Positions 50,701 through 57,674 of a DNA stretch of 64,000 bases are shown here, piece after piece; position 1 is the stretch's first letter; every line of letters begins with the position of its first letter. Source of the stretch: Amaurobius ferox (taxonomy: Eukaryota > Arthropoda > Arachnida > Araneae > Amaurobiidae); NCBI GenBank assembly GCA_951213105.1, contig OX578140.1, positions 31,025,280-31,089,279 on the forward strand, in the 5' to 3' direction. Made by a program: the position numbers and the translations under genes. The notes below the pieces were generated by a model. That model was not told where the DNA came from, made no database searches, and worked only from the letters and a program-made list of their open reading frames with translations.

Positions 50701-53700
50701 GAAACAAGATGAAAAAAGTTTAAAAGGTGATAGGAAGTGAATTTAAATATGATGGTAAAACCCAATGTCTAATAAGAATGGAAAAATCCCTGAATGAGGG
50801 TTTTCTCCAATCAATTCCGTCAAAGTTAGAGTATACGTTTTAAAATGTTTAAAACGAAACTGTTTATATTTAGGACAAGTAATTAGAATATGTTTTACAC
50901 TTGCTGCGGTTTGACAAACATTACAAAGGGGTTCAATTTCTCCTAAAAGTAAATGCCTGTGAGTAAAACGAGTGTGACCAATGCGCAAACGAGTTAAAAT
51001 TACATCCAGTTTCCTACATTGGAAACTATTCCATTTTTGTACTAAGGGCTTTATCTCGAGCAACTTATTATCAGCTTGCTGATTCCAGGAATACTGCCAT
51101 TTGTCATGAATATTTTTTAGAACAAATTGTTTGATGTCGGTCAAAGGGATAGTCAGACTCAAAGTTTGAGTAGCTGATTTAGCAGCAATGTCTGCTAAAT
51201 CATTTCCTTTGATGCCAACATGTCCTGGGACCCAACAGAATTTAGTATGGTATCCTTGCTCCTTCAGACGATGCTCATACTTAAGGATATCAGAGGCAAT
51301 GTGGTAATTCATAGCTCTCTTCGATGATAAAAGCTGTAATGAACTCAATGAGTCAGTATATATAATGTGCTTTTTGGACTTTTGATAAGAGATGAAGATT
51401 AGGGACTGGTAAATAGCCATAATCTCAGCTGTAAAAATAGAGCAAGATGCATGTAGTTTATAAGACTTTATAGTATTGTTGCAAACATAAGCTAGGCCAA
51501 CGTAATCTCCTGCTTTGGAACCATCTGTAAAAACAGGAGTAAACTCCTTATACAGATTCCTATGTTCAGCAAACAATTGCACATAAATAGCCGGAATGGT
51601 GTTAGTCTTCGTAAAATTACAAAAAGGGTTGAGAAAGGTGAAATTGTTAACATACCATGGAGGTGTTTCAAAAAACTTTGTTTTTCGAACATAAAGCTCT
51701 ACTAAAGGGGTAGTTTCTACTATATTGCGTATCCGCTTGCCAAAAATAGGAATGCATGAAGGTCTGTGGTCATACAGTCGATCATAATGATCATCAAGGA
51801 ATGCACGTTGTAACGGATGGTTATGTAAGGACATGATACGAAAATAATAATTCAGTGCCAGCTGTTCACGCCTTAATTGTAAACATGGCTCATTAGAGAC
51901 AGCATATATGCTTTGAACTGGAGATGTCCTAAAGGCTCCTGAGCATATACGTAATGCCTTATGGTGAATTGGATCAAGCTTTTTTAGCACTGATGTTCGT
52001 GCTGATCCATACACAGAACAACCATAATCTAGTTTTGACCGAATAACAGCTCTGTAGATGCGAAGCATGGAAGTAAAATCTGCACCCCATTTAGTATTTG
52101 AGAGGACTTTTAAGATGTTAAGAGCTTTCTCACATTTATTTCGCAGTTTCTGGATGTGGGGCAAGAAAGTAAGCTTTTTATCGAACCAAACCCCTAGAAA
52201 TTTTATTTCCTCTACTACAGCAATCTTTACACCTCCCATAAAGATTTCTGGGGGTGAGTGGATACCACGTTTTCTGGTGAAATGAACACAACAAGTCTTT
52301 TGAGTGGAAAACCCGTACCCATTCACATTTGCCCATCGTAAGATGTTATTTACGGCGGCTTGACATTGTCTTTCTCATCAATGAAGGTATAAATGGCAAC
52401 AGTTTTCTTAATGAGTTGATCTTCCTCCCATGTTGCATATGTAACTTCAGAAGAGTCTTCTGCTCTGTTTTCCAGACCAAGTGTCTGTAAGGAGAGTTCT
52501 CCCTTTCCAGAGCAGTCACCACATTCTTGAAACAAACAGGTTGCTCTACGTCACAGACTACTAACAACTTCACATGTCCAACCAAGGTGTAATTTGTCAC
52601 GCCTTCAAGTAAATTCTTCAAAGTTACAACGCAAAGTTCGAAATTGGCCCAATACACACATACATAGACATCTCTAGGTGGGTGTGGAACCACCCACTTA
52701 GGTCGTTGTGCATAAAATTTTGATCTTCCAATGTGGAATACAGGATTTTCCTTTTTATATATATGATGAAAGTTTCTTATATATGACAAAAGTTTTCAAG
52801 CATCATTTATTTTATATTAGAGGGGGGAAAAAGTAATTTTAACTTTTATTTTCAAGGCAGGCATTGTAGCTAAAATACTTTTGAAAAAATTTTAGCGAAC
52901 TGCTAAAGATGTATTTTTAGCAATTTAAACCTTGGTTCAAACCATAATCTTAATTTAATCTATTATTTTGAACTTAAGAACACAAGATATTTTTAAAAGT
53001 TTTATGTCTATTTTTCATAATTCAGCTGACTATGGTTTACAACAATCATTTTGTATCTTATCATATACATGCAATGTATGTCTGAAATTTAATTCTTTTA
53101 ACAAGAAATTATTAATCCATTAATTTCTTTTATCTCATCAAAACTTTTATTCCATATTTTACCTTTTCTTTAATTAAGTAATGGACCTATTCTATGCAAT
53201 AACTGTTTTTGTATGGTGCATTTTTATTGCTTTTAGTTGGTAAATGTGTTTCCTGTATATATTCACATTTAATTGCATAGGTAAAAAAACTGTCTTTCAA
53301 ATTATGCTACATAATAAACTTTGCTATTTTTACTCACATTTTTTCCAATCTTTCAAATGAGCAAAAATGCAGAAATACCAGTACACAGGTTTTAAAAATT
53401 AAAAAGGCCAGCTTTTAATTATTGGATGCCCCAACGAAAACCATAACTGCAGCAACATAGCTAAAGTATTAAAATACTTAGAATAAATTGGGAATCAAAC
53501 TCACAGCTGAGATAATCATGCATATTGAAAAACTCTATATATTTAGGTAAATTGGTTGCACTGTTACAAAATGCATAAAATATTCATATCTAGTGTTTTC
53601 CTAAAAAAATTTTAACACTGACTTACACTCCAAATTTGCAGTTGCTCATCATACAGAAATTACAGTATTTTATATAATAGATTCACGAAAATCTAAATAA

Positions 53701-56700
53701 CTTTATATATACATATGCAAATTTCAAGAATAAATATAATTCAATTTTAGCATAATGCCAAAGCAACGTTACATAATAGGGACAAAAAATCAAAGTTTGA
53801 ATGCATTAAATGAAACCAGTGCATAAAAAAGCTGATCCATAAAACAACAAAAAAAAATCTTTTATAATATAAAGAAAAATTTCTTACCAATAATTATATG
53901 AGGTTTTTTAGCCAACGTCAAACTTTGGGTCATCATATCTATACCGCCAACAATAACAGCTATAAGAGACAGATTACAGCATAAATAAAGATAAAATGTA
54001 AGAGGAAAAATCTGATGTGGGCAGCACATGACTTTCCCTGCAGACTCAAATTAATTGTTTCTTTATTACTTTAATAGTTCATTAAATTGAGTTTAATTGC
54101 ACAAAATAACACTAAATTTGCATTTTTAATTCAATTTCTGTTTTTATTTGGTAACTGGACTTTATCCAAAAGCGGCATAACTAAATGCGAAAAATCTCAA
54201 ATATCTCGAGAACGGTTAGTCCTAGAGTAATAGAGTTGTTCTTATTCTTTTCCTCATCAAATATTACGTATTAAACAAGCATTCAATTGATATATTTGAA
54301 CATACACAGCTTTTTTTTTTTAGATTTTGACAATTTTTGAGGGCCCATTTCGTACCAAATTTTGTGAAATTTGGTCCATTAGTATTTTAGATAGTCGATA
54401 CATGAAATTTTTGTAGGCCATTTCGTGAAAAAAAGGCAGATTGTTCTTTTCCGATTAATACCAAAATCTAATCAGCACCAGAGTATCCTACAAGTAACTT
54501 ATCTACCAAATTTTGTGAAATTTGGTCAATTAGAATTTTAGCTAAAGTGGATACATAAAATTTTCACAGGCCACTTCGCAAAAGAAGGCAGGTTTTATTT
54601 TTCGAATCGTACCAAAAACTAATCAGCACCAGTGTCATACCCAAGTGACTTACCTACCAAATTTTACGAAATTTGGTCCAGCTTTTTAGTTAGAGTGGAT
54701 ACATACATTGCACAGACAGACACACACACAGACTAAATAGAGTTTTTTCATATTCTAGAGGCCTAGAAACATGCAGATCCATCGAAAACTCCAATTGTGA
54801 TTTTCGGTATGATTCCAATACTTTACCTATACATTACCATGTATTACAAGGAAAGTAAAAACCTAATGTGTGCAACACATGACTTTCCCTGCATATTCAC
54901 ATTCTCCTTATTTTAATTAAATTTAATTCACTTTTAAATCAATTTTCATTCTCATTTGGTAACTGAACATATTTTAAAAGGTGCCGTAGAGAAAATACGA
55001 AAAAACTAAAATTTCTCGAGAATGGTTAGTCCTAATGTATTGGGGTTGGTCTTATTCTTCTCATCATTAAAAATTACGTATAAAACAAGCATTTAATGGA
55101 TATATTTAAACATACGTAGTTTTTCAGTTTAGATTATGATGATTTTTGCAGGCCATTTCACAAAAAAGGCAGGTTATTTTTTTTTCTAAACATACCAAAA
55201 TCTAATCGGCACCAGGGTAACCCACAAGTGACTTATCAACCGATTTTTGTGAAATTTGGTCCATTAGTTTTTCAGCTAGAGTGGATACAGGCAATTTTAG
55301 TGGGCCATTTAGCAAAATAAGGTGGGTTCTTTTATCCCGAATTGTACCTAAAACTAATCAGCACCAGAGTCGCCCACAAGTGACTTACCTACCAAATTTT
55401 ATGAAATTCGGAATTGTTGCACAGACAGACAGACACACAAACGTCATGCTAAAAATGGTTTTATCGTATTCTAGAGGTCTCGAACCGTGTAGATCCGTCA
55501 AAAACTGGAGTTGTGATTTTCGGTATGATTTCAATACTTCCCCTATACATTACCATGTATTGCAGGGAAAGCAAAAATGGTATTAAAACAATAAAATAGG
55601 CTAAGATACAATGCAATTAGGATATGTTAAAAGTAACAGAAAAAAAATTATTATTAAACATAACTTCCAAATTATCCAAAAGTGTAGTTTAATACACATA
55701 CAATGAAGATCACTTAAAACTTATATTTTGTTTGCATGAATTATTGTAACTTTTCTTAATGAAATAATGTCCTGGATAAATAAAAATCTAAATATTTAAT
55801 GTTCTCTTAAGCTTCTACAAATTTTCTTAGAGTTATTGCTATAGTGTTAGCCCTGTGCTTGTAAACTATTTATGCATATTTTCATAAATCCTATAATTAA
55901 ATTCATGTACATGTTTACTTGGTCTATTATAAATGCTGGACTCATATGTATCTACAATGTTTCATTTTTAAATAAGTTGCCTTTGTACTTTTAATCTTTC
56001 TGTTCCTTACTTTTCTACTGCCCAATTAAAGGATTTGGATCCCATTAATCAACAAATTAGATTTCCATATCTGTAGACTGCACAGGTTTGGTAAGGGCAT
56101 TTATAACCTACTAAAAAATGCACCCGGTGATTGCAACAATTTAAAATACAAACTGATAAATACTACAACGCAACTCACAAAAAATTTCTGAAAACTAAAT
56201 AACATTTTAATAATATGCTCGCTTGTAACAAAAATAAAATAATCTATTGCATTGCTGCATACACATGCCACAATCACTCATTCTGAATCCTAGGCAATCC
56301 TGGGTACATTTTCTAGTCATCTATAAAAATAATTAATAACAATAAATCAAACCAAAATGTCTACAAAGAACTTCTGAAATCCAGAAGTAACCCAAGTAAC
56401 AGAAGTTTCCTTTGCAATACACATGCGACAAAGAAAAAAATTGCATCGGTTAAAACAAAAAATGAACAATTTTACAATATCAATTGCAGCATCAGTCAAT
56501 GTCTCTAAGACACGAAAAGTATTTATTAATTTTTAAGAATTCATGAAAATGGTTCTATTAATTGTATGGATTCCATGCAAAGTTTGTTTGAAAAAGAATT
56601 TTTCAATTTTTCCAATGGTGTTAAGATGGGGAGTGTATGATTATATTTTTGGTCTCTAACAATTTTACAGTGTATTGTTGAAAATTTCAAACATCGAATG

Positions 56701-57674
56701 CCAAAAGACATTCTCCTTTTGATCAGATAAAATGAAATTGTTTATTGGAAAAAAAACTCAACTATTTACCGGTTAATATAATATATATGAAGCTTCACTC
56801 AGCTTTTTTCGACAATTTATATTTTTGAGATGCACTAATGTTCTAATCTCATAGTTATTAAAATTCCACACACAAAATGTTCTTTTAAGCTTACCCCAAT
56901 GGCATTGTGTTACTTAAGTAAACTTAAATTACTATTTTAAACATCAGTTATTTCTGCATAATCAAATGTGTACAATTAAATCTAAGAGTTAATTAATGAA
57001 CATGTGTAATTTTATGTTTAGGAAGGAAGCAACAGATGATGCCATCAGCAACCGTGCATGGTACAAACCTGTTATAAATAGTAATATTTTTTTTAATTAA
57101 AATAACTAAAAACTAATTCCAATTTTAAAACAATCTTGCAAGGCATATCATCCCGGGTCCTGAAATACCTGTGTTACTAATTTCATGTTAGTATAGCATT
57201 TAGATTTTTTGCTATAGACGACACAGACAAACAGACCATTGGGGTAAGCTTAAAAGAACATTTTGTGTGTAGAATGTAATCTTCCTTTATTATTAGATAC
57301 AAACTCCAATATTGTGATTCAATATAGAATTTAGCAAAATTTACTTTTAACATAATGATCAGAAACATAAAATTTCAACATTATATTATTTAAACAATTC
57401 AAAGTTATAAATATTAATTTTTTTAATTAAAATACATGGAATATTTTCAAACTCAAATTATCCACATCCACATTAAACAAGTTACCTGTTTGAACTCCCA
57501 TAGATGCTGCTAATGCGTCAAACTGTTCTGCTATTTGAAATGCTAATTCCCTAGTTGGAGTAAGAACCAAGGCAAAGAATCTCAGAGGTGTTTTTAGAAG
57601 AGCTTGCAACACTGGAATTGCAAATGCTGCAGTTTTACCAGACCCAGTTTCGGCTAATCCAATTATGTCTCGAC
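19079..57674 (-). CDS. DDX47: DDX47/RRP3 DEAD-box RNA helicase, ten C-terminal exons
   Basis: Exons in transcript order are 57486-57674, 53888-53959, 44330-44400, 43596-43715, 42167-42283, 41920-42066, 36473-36549, 36247-36378, 29779-29908 and 19079-19201. All use AG/GT and join in frame to 1,178 nt, about 391 residues plus stop. Motifs in order: I AETGSGKT, Ia PTRELA, GG (VGGID), Ib TPGR, II DEAD, III SAT, V ATDVASRGLDIP and [13 protein letters not shown], then a Lys-rich tail. The text is closest to DDX47 (yeast Rrp3), an ATP-dependent nucleolar helicase needed for 18S rRNA maturation. The Q-motif N-terminus (about 60 residues) is encoded beyond the window. All key motifs are intact. Introns range from 94 bp to 10.6 kb; the large ones are packed with mobile elements. 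Confidence 0.92.
19548..19605 (-). repeat. Stem-loop repeat family, diverged copy
   Basis: On the - strand GGTCACTGAAATTGCTGCT, CCCTAGGGTGAGTCAGG and AGTCTGGG line up with the third unit at 10486. The outer stem no longer pairs well. Confidence 0.45.
20560..20580 (-). mobile_element. Possible Helitron-type 3' terminus
   Basis: On the - strand a short GC hairpin (CGCC-GAA-GGCG) is followed almost at once by CTAG then T, as at Helitron 3' ends. The hairpin is closer to CTAG than usual. No 5' end or Rep/helicase gene was identified. Confidence 0.35.
20640..20715 (-). repeat. Stem-loop repeat family (copy d)
   Basis: On the - strand GGCTGTCT and GGATGGTC form the outer 8-bp stem using several G-T pairs. 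The inner TACC/GGTA stem and the TGGG tail are kept. Very similar in its loop to copy a (8236-8300). Confidence 0.55.
20856..20932 (-). repeat. tRNA-derived SINE head (unit 1)
   Basis: Box A TAGCCCAGTGG (20909-20919) and box B GGTTCGATTCC (20866-20876), both perfect pol III A/B boxes. The acceptor stem does not pair, so this is a tRNA-derived promoter and not a functional tRNA. Confidence 0.65.
20930..21990. repeat. Tandem duplication of a ~565-bp unit
   Basis: Two near-identical units: GTGGAGTTAACAAAGTTT recurs at about 20938 and 21500, and ATAACTTTCTTTTTATTTAT at about 21358 and 21930. Each unit is accompanied by a tRNA-like SINE head (20856-20932 and 21420-21495). The short open frames starting [13 protein letters not shown] are repeat by-products. 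Confidence 0.75.
21420..21495 (-). repeat. tRNA-derived SINE head (unit 2)
   Basis: Degenerated copy of the 20856 head: box A TAGTCCAGTGG (21471-21481) and box B AGTTCGATTTC (21428-21438). Confidence 0.6.
23208..23253 (-). ncRNA. Minimal hammerhead ribozyme motif, core intact
   Basis: On the - strand, stem I TAGCCA (23248-23253) pairs exactly with TGGCTA (23208-23213). Between them are the conserved CTGATGA, a short stem II (GGGTG/TGTCC with wobbles), GAAA, a 1-bp stem III and the CTC cleavage triplet. One extra A follows CTGATGA. This matches the minimalist hammerheads of animal Penelope-like elements, which are thought to act as dimers. Confidence 0.6.
23602..23647 (+). ncRNA. Hammerhead motif, decayed core
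   Basis: Counterpart in the other arm. CTGATGA and stem II (GGGCG/CGTCC) are kept, but GAAA has become AAAA and stem I pairing (TAGCCA/TGGTGG) is weakened. Probably inactive. Confidence 0.5.
23737..24001. repeat. Tandem duplication, ~150 bp period, of a dispersed repeat
   Basis: TTTAAACATCTCTAAAATGT begins each unit at about 23737 and 23887. A further copy occurs at 48620-48710, and a neighbouring block (AAAGCATTGATTATGAAACA) recurs at 23050 and 48590, so the Penelope-type pair at 23131 interrupts a member of this family. Confidence 0.65.
25426..25497. repeat. (AC)n(TA)n microsatellite
   Basis: About ten AC units followed by about 25 TA units; a smaller related tract is at 25590-25626. Confidence 0.95.
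26486..26503. repeat. Poly-G run (18)
   Basis: Uninterrupted 18-G run on the + strand; an AT microsatellite follows at 26671-26702. Confidence 0.95.
27290..29155. repeat. Complex of tandem and inverted repeats
   Basis: Three ~155-bp units (GCTAGTTTAGTCAATCTAAT and variants near 27322, 27465, 27624) are followed by four copies of a second unit (CATAACATTTTAATGATTTA and variants near 27750, 28045, 28345, 28570), then a 182-bp duplication (28795-28975 and 28975-29155). 27694-27762 and 27974-28041 are inverted copies. No gene is seen. Confidence 0.7.
29226..29373. mobile_element. Near-perfect 148-bp hairpin MITE
   Basis: The two halves are inverted copies over about 73 bp. Left ACGCTGCATGCTGGG and CTTGTCACACGA match the complements of CCCAGCATGCAGCGT and TCGTGTGACAAG on the right, with few mismatches and almost no loop. 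Transcribed from either strand it would give a long dsRNA hairpin. It lies in the last DDX47 intron. Overlapping open frames on both strands are artefacts of the symmetry. Confidence 0.8.
29779..29908 (-). CDS. DDX47: DDX47 exon: post-helicase segment
   Basis: 130 nt, [20 protein letters not shown] then [18 protein letters not shown] and LIANK. It corresponds to the family's YDVELFQRIE...VTEAQ region. Donor GTAAGT. Confidence 0.9.
30750..32545 (+). pseudogene. hAT transposase pseudogene (ZBED5/GTF2IRD2-like)
   Basis: Starts at ATG 30750 with a frame break after six Lys/Arg codons. Then comes a BED-finger-like segment (CLLCNVTVA...KRHYETKY), where the expected last His is Tyr. After it: [33 protein letters not shown] (first catalytic Asp), [13 protein letters not shown] (second Asp) and [13 protein letters not shown]. 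It ends with a C-terminal hAT dimerisation region, [17 protein letters not shown] (catalytic Glu and hATC). Breaks occur near 30775, 31228, 31590 and 31905-32065, so no functional transposase can be made. The C-terminal 160 codons (32066-32545) are still open. Confidence 0.88.
32674..32695. repeat. Poly-G run (22)
   Basis: Longest G homopolymer in the window, inside the hAT element about 90 bp from its right end. Confidence 0.95.
33460..34070. repeat. Tandem array, ~150 bp period, about four units
   Basis: Recurring blocks ATTTTCACAATTAAATGAAATATAC, GATACTGCTGCGAAATA and variants near 33485, 33660, 33785 and 33925. No coding potential. Confidence 0.6.
34399..35943. mobile_element. DNA element with AGCCC[C/A]GTTCACATGCA ends
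   Basis: Left AGCCCCGTTCACATGCA and right (complement) AGCCCAGTTCACATGCA are inverted. Further inward, CCGGTATT and related G-rich motifs are also mirrored. TGT flanks both sides, consistent with a 3-bp duplication as in PIF/Harbinger elements, though 3 bp can match by chance. No transposase frame in 1.5 kb. Confidence 0.6.
36247..36378 (-). CDS. DDX47: DDX47 exon: motif VI
   Basis: 132 nt, (R)[19 protein letters not shown] then [18 protein letters not shown] and [17 protein letters not shown] is motif VI with the arginine finger. Donor GTAAGT. Confidence 0.93.
36473..36549 (-). CDS. DDX47: DDX47 exon: motif V
   Basis: 77 nt, [20 protein letters not shown] then TDVAS and two bases of Arg. 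Motif V (ATDVASRGLD) is split across the next 94-bp intron. Confidence 0.92.
38055..38430. repeat. Three tandem ~150-bp units
   Basis: Each unit carries a GTTCTGTTC...ACTATAAG block and TTTAGCCTTTTAGATCA, near 38065, 38205 and 38355. A 12-G run sits at 38122-38133. Confidence 0.6.
39150..39310 (+). promoter_or_regulatory. Heat-shock-element array and TATA box in transposon
   Basis: From 39226 the 5-bp modules read GAAcc TTCta GAAga ATCtg GAAcc ATCcaGATag TTC. That is eight alternating heat-shock units, of which five are perfect and three have one mismatch. GAAgcTTC lies at 39196-39203 and GAAccTTC near 39157. TATAAAAG follows at 39282-39289 and an initiator-like TCATAGT near 39306. The order (HSEs, TATA, start) and spacing match classic HSF-driven promoters. 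Confidence 0.6.
39440..39885 (+). pseudogene. N-terminal fragment of long-TIR transposon protein
   Basis: ATG at 39440 opens a frame of 52 codons ([20 protein letters not shown] ... SKSRCFQ). After a frame break it continues [12 protein letters not shown], with a CxxC pair suggesting a zinc knuckle, and after further breaks [20 protein letters not shown] up to about 39885. It lies just downstream of the heat-shock-like promoter. The rest of the protein is deleted in this copy. I infer, but cannot show by overlap, that it is the N-terminus of the protein seen at 49369-52789. Confidence 0.5.
40540..41640. repeat. Dispersed repeat with internal ~150-bp units (copy 1)
   Basis: Shares long blocks with 44870-45810: ATTGAAAATACTGACTGCAT, GTGGCATAAACAGAGA, AATTAATAATGAAATATACT, GATGGAAAATGATGTTTCAACA. 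Copy 2 has more internal units. Non-coding. Confidence 0.65.
41920..42066 (-). CDS. DDX47: DDX47 exon: motif IV region
   Basis: 147 nt, 49 codons, [20 protein letters not shown] then [18 protein letters not shown] and [10 protein letters not shown]. Separated from the previous exon by only 100 bp. Confidence 0.93.
42167..42283 (-). CDS. DDX47: DDX47 exon: linker into RecA domain 2
   Basis: 117 nt, 39 codons, [20 protein letters not shown] then [19 protein letters not shown]. The [11 protein letters not shown] stretch is highly DDX47-specific. Donor GTATGT. Confidence 0.93.
43131..43150. repeat. Poly-G run (20)
   Basis: Twenty consecutive G on the + strand within a DDX47 intron. Confidence 0.95.
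43596..43715 (-). CDS. DDX47: DDX47 exon: DEAD and SAT motifs
   Basis: 120 nt, 40 codons, starting [20 protein letters not shown] and ending [10 protein letters not shown]. Holds motif II (DEAD, ATP hydrolysis) and motif III (SAT). Donor GTTATT is a weaker form. Confidence 0.93.
44330..44400 (-). CDS. DDX47: DDX47 exon: motif Ib
   Basis: 71 nt reading (A)[19 protein letters not shown] then LKFL, with motif Ib (TPGR). It ends in phase 0. Donor GTAACT. Confidence 0.92.
44870..45810. repeat. Dispersed repeat with internal ~150-bp units (copy 2)
   Basis: Contains about three tandem units marked by GATGGAAAAGGATGTTTCAA and AATAATGAAACATACTGCAA variants near 45190, 45360 and 45530. It ends with a block also present at 41560-41620 (GGAAAAACAGTAGAGTTGGCAGC). 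Confidence 0.65.
46702..47004. mobile_element. Tc1/mariner (Tigger-type) MITE
   Basis: Ends CAGTAGCCCCTCATTATATC (left) and complement CAGTAACCCCTCATTATATT (right), about 24 bp with few mismatches. TA follows on the right; the left flank is TG, so the duplication is imperfect. 303 bp, no gene. Confidence 0.75.
47165..47240 (-). repeat. Stem-loop repeat family, diverged copy
   Basis: On the - strand CGGCCACTCATCTTGCTGCT and CTTAGGGCGAGTCAGGTG align with the unit at 10486. The right arm of the outer stem has an insertion. Confidence 0.45.
47340..47800. repeat. Tandem duplication, ~230 bp period
   Basis: CAATATCATTGGCACAA and ATCTATGATGCTTTG...ACACCATAGGAGGTT occur twice, at 47505-47580 and 47707-47785. 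Non-coding. Confidence 0.75.
49369..50524 (-). pseudogene. Transposase-like protein, C-terminal part, frameshifted
   Basis: On the - strand: [37 protein letters not shown], then SATGHGR and, after a one-base frameshift near 50080, [20 protein letters not shown]. Another break near 49866 precedes a C-terminal domain with GCVYDSG..QWWIAEV and [10 protein letters not shown]. The order D-x-AEN, SDGAxSxFKN, GHGK-DGxGG recurs in a transposon-like family common in invertebrates. An RNase H-like fold with acidic residues at DFAEN and SDG is my inference. I cannot name its superfamily. At least two frameshifts make this copy inactive. Confidence 0.65.
50525..50538. repeat. Target-site duplication, left copy
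   Basis: TCATCAATGAAGGT, repeated exactly at 52375-52388, bounds the retrotransposon insertion. Confidence 0.9.
50539..52374 (-). mobile_element. 5'-truncated non-LTR retrotransposon (jockey/I type)
   Basis: Flanked by a 14-bp target duplication. On the - strand it starts inside the reverse transcriptase ([19 protein letters not shown]), runs through RNase H and ends with a (CCAA)n-like tail just before the duplication. A 5' truncation with a simple-repeat tail and variable duplication is typical of target-primed reverse transcription. It splits the host transposon's coding region. Confidence 0.92.
50743..52374 (-). CDS. Reverse transcriptase C-terminus and RNase H, partial
   Basis: Open from the truncation point to a stop at 50743, about 540 codons (527 from the first ATG at 52326). 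First comes the C-terminal reverse transcriptase and thumb ([52 protein letters not shown]). Then RNase H with its acidic residues visible: [40 protein letters not shown] and [21 protein letters not shown] short Cys/His region follows ([20 protein letters not shown]). The catalytic FADD part of the reverse transcriptase is missing, so the product cannot be functional, but the frame is uninterrupted and the insertion therefore young. Confidence 0.92.
   Translation of the reverse strand, partial: ERQCQAAVNNILRWANVNGYGFSTQKTCCVHFTRKRGIHSPPEIFMGGVKIAVVEEIKFLGVWFDKKLTFLPHIQKLRNKCEKALNILKVLSNTKWGADFTSMLRIYRAVIRSKLDYGCSVYGSARTSVLKKLDPIHHKALRICSGAFRTSPVQSIYAVSNEPCLQLRREQLALNYYFRIMSLHNHPLQRAFLDDHYDRLYDHRPSCIPIFGKRIRNIVETTPLVELYVRKTKFFETPPWYVNNFTFLNPFCNFTKTNTIPAIYVQLFAEHRNLYKEFTPVFTDGSKAGDYVGLAYVCNNTIKSYKLHASCSIFTAEIMAIYQSLIFISYQKSKKHIIYTDSLSSLQLLSSKRAMNYHIASDILKYEHRLKEQGYHTKFCWVPGHVGIKGNDLADIAAKSATQTLSLTIPLTDIKQFVLKNIHDKWQYSWNQQADNKLLEIKPLVQKWNSFQCRKLDVILTRLRIGHTRFTHRHLLLGEIEPLCNVCQTAASVKHILITCPKYKQFRFKHFKTYTLTLTELIGENPHSGIFPFLLDIGFYHHI
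52375..52388. repeat. Target-site duplication, right copy
   Basis: Exact repeat of 50525-50538. Confidence 0.9.
52389..52789 (-). pseudogene. Transposase-like protein, middle part, frameshifted
   Basis: Upstream part (on the - strand) of the interrupted protein. After [11 protein letters not shown] a one-base shift near 52535 moves the reading into [17 protein letters not shown] and then [20 protein letters not shown]. That is continued across the retrotransposon by DELGKW. The GDCxGK and YxxW segments fit the region expected ahead of the DFAEN motif. Confidence 0.55.
53888..53959 (-). CDS. DDX47: DDX47 exon: GG motif
   Basis: 72 nt reading [19 protein letters not shown] then PHIII. It carries the conserved GG doublet and ends one base into the Ala of IIIATPGR. 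Donor GTAAGA. Confidence 0.92.
54008..54870. mobile_element. Non-autonomous element with CTTTCCCTGCA ends (copy A)
   Basis: Begins GCACATGACTTTCCCTGCAG and ends TACCATGTATTACAAGGAAAGT. Inside, ACCAAATTTTGTGAAATTTGG recurs three times at about 145-bp spacing (near 54355, 54507, 54656). It ends with an ACAGACAGACACACAC tract and GATTTTCGGTATGATTCCAA. Confidence 0.6.
54866..55580. mobile_element. Non-autonomous element with CTTTCCCTGCA ends (copy B)
   Basis: Head-to-tail neighbour of copy A: starts GCAACACATGACTTTCCCTG and ends CATGTATTGCAGGGAAAGC, so the ends are short inverted repeats. One internal unit fewer than copy A. A 5' fragment of the same family is at 19960-20000. Confidence 0.6.
56868..57270. 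mobile_element. MITE with perfect 35-bp inverted ends
   Basis: 56868-56902 (ACACACAAAATGTTCTTTTA... ) is repeated exactly in inverted orientation at 57236-57270. The 333 bp between have no gene. It lies within the DDX47 intron upstream (on the + strand) of the motif I exon. Confidence 0.8.
57486..57674 (-). CDS. DDX47: DDX47 exon: motifs I and Ia
   Basis: 189 nt beginning with the last two bases of a Gly codon, then [14 protein letters not shown] (Walker A) and [15 protein letters not shown] (motif Ia), ending GVQT plus one base. Acceptor TTTACAG, donor GTAACT. Confidence 0.92.

Larger units (their letters stand above)
48717..52789 (-). mobile_element. Long-TIR DNA transposon, truncated, with nested insertion
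   Basis: 48717-49165 matches the long terminal repeat of the element at 38447-40506, and 49190-49345 matches its 3' flank. Beyond lies - strand transposase-like coding sequence (49369-50524 and 52389-52789), interrupted by a non-LTR retrotransposon (50539-52374). No second terminal repeat follows 52789, so the 5' end (on the - strand) is lost. Confidence 0.75.
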
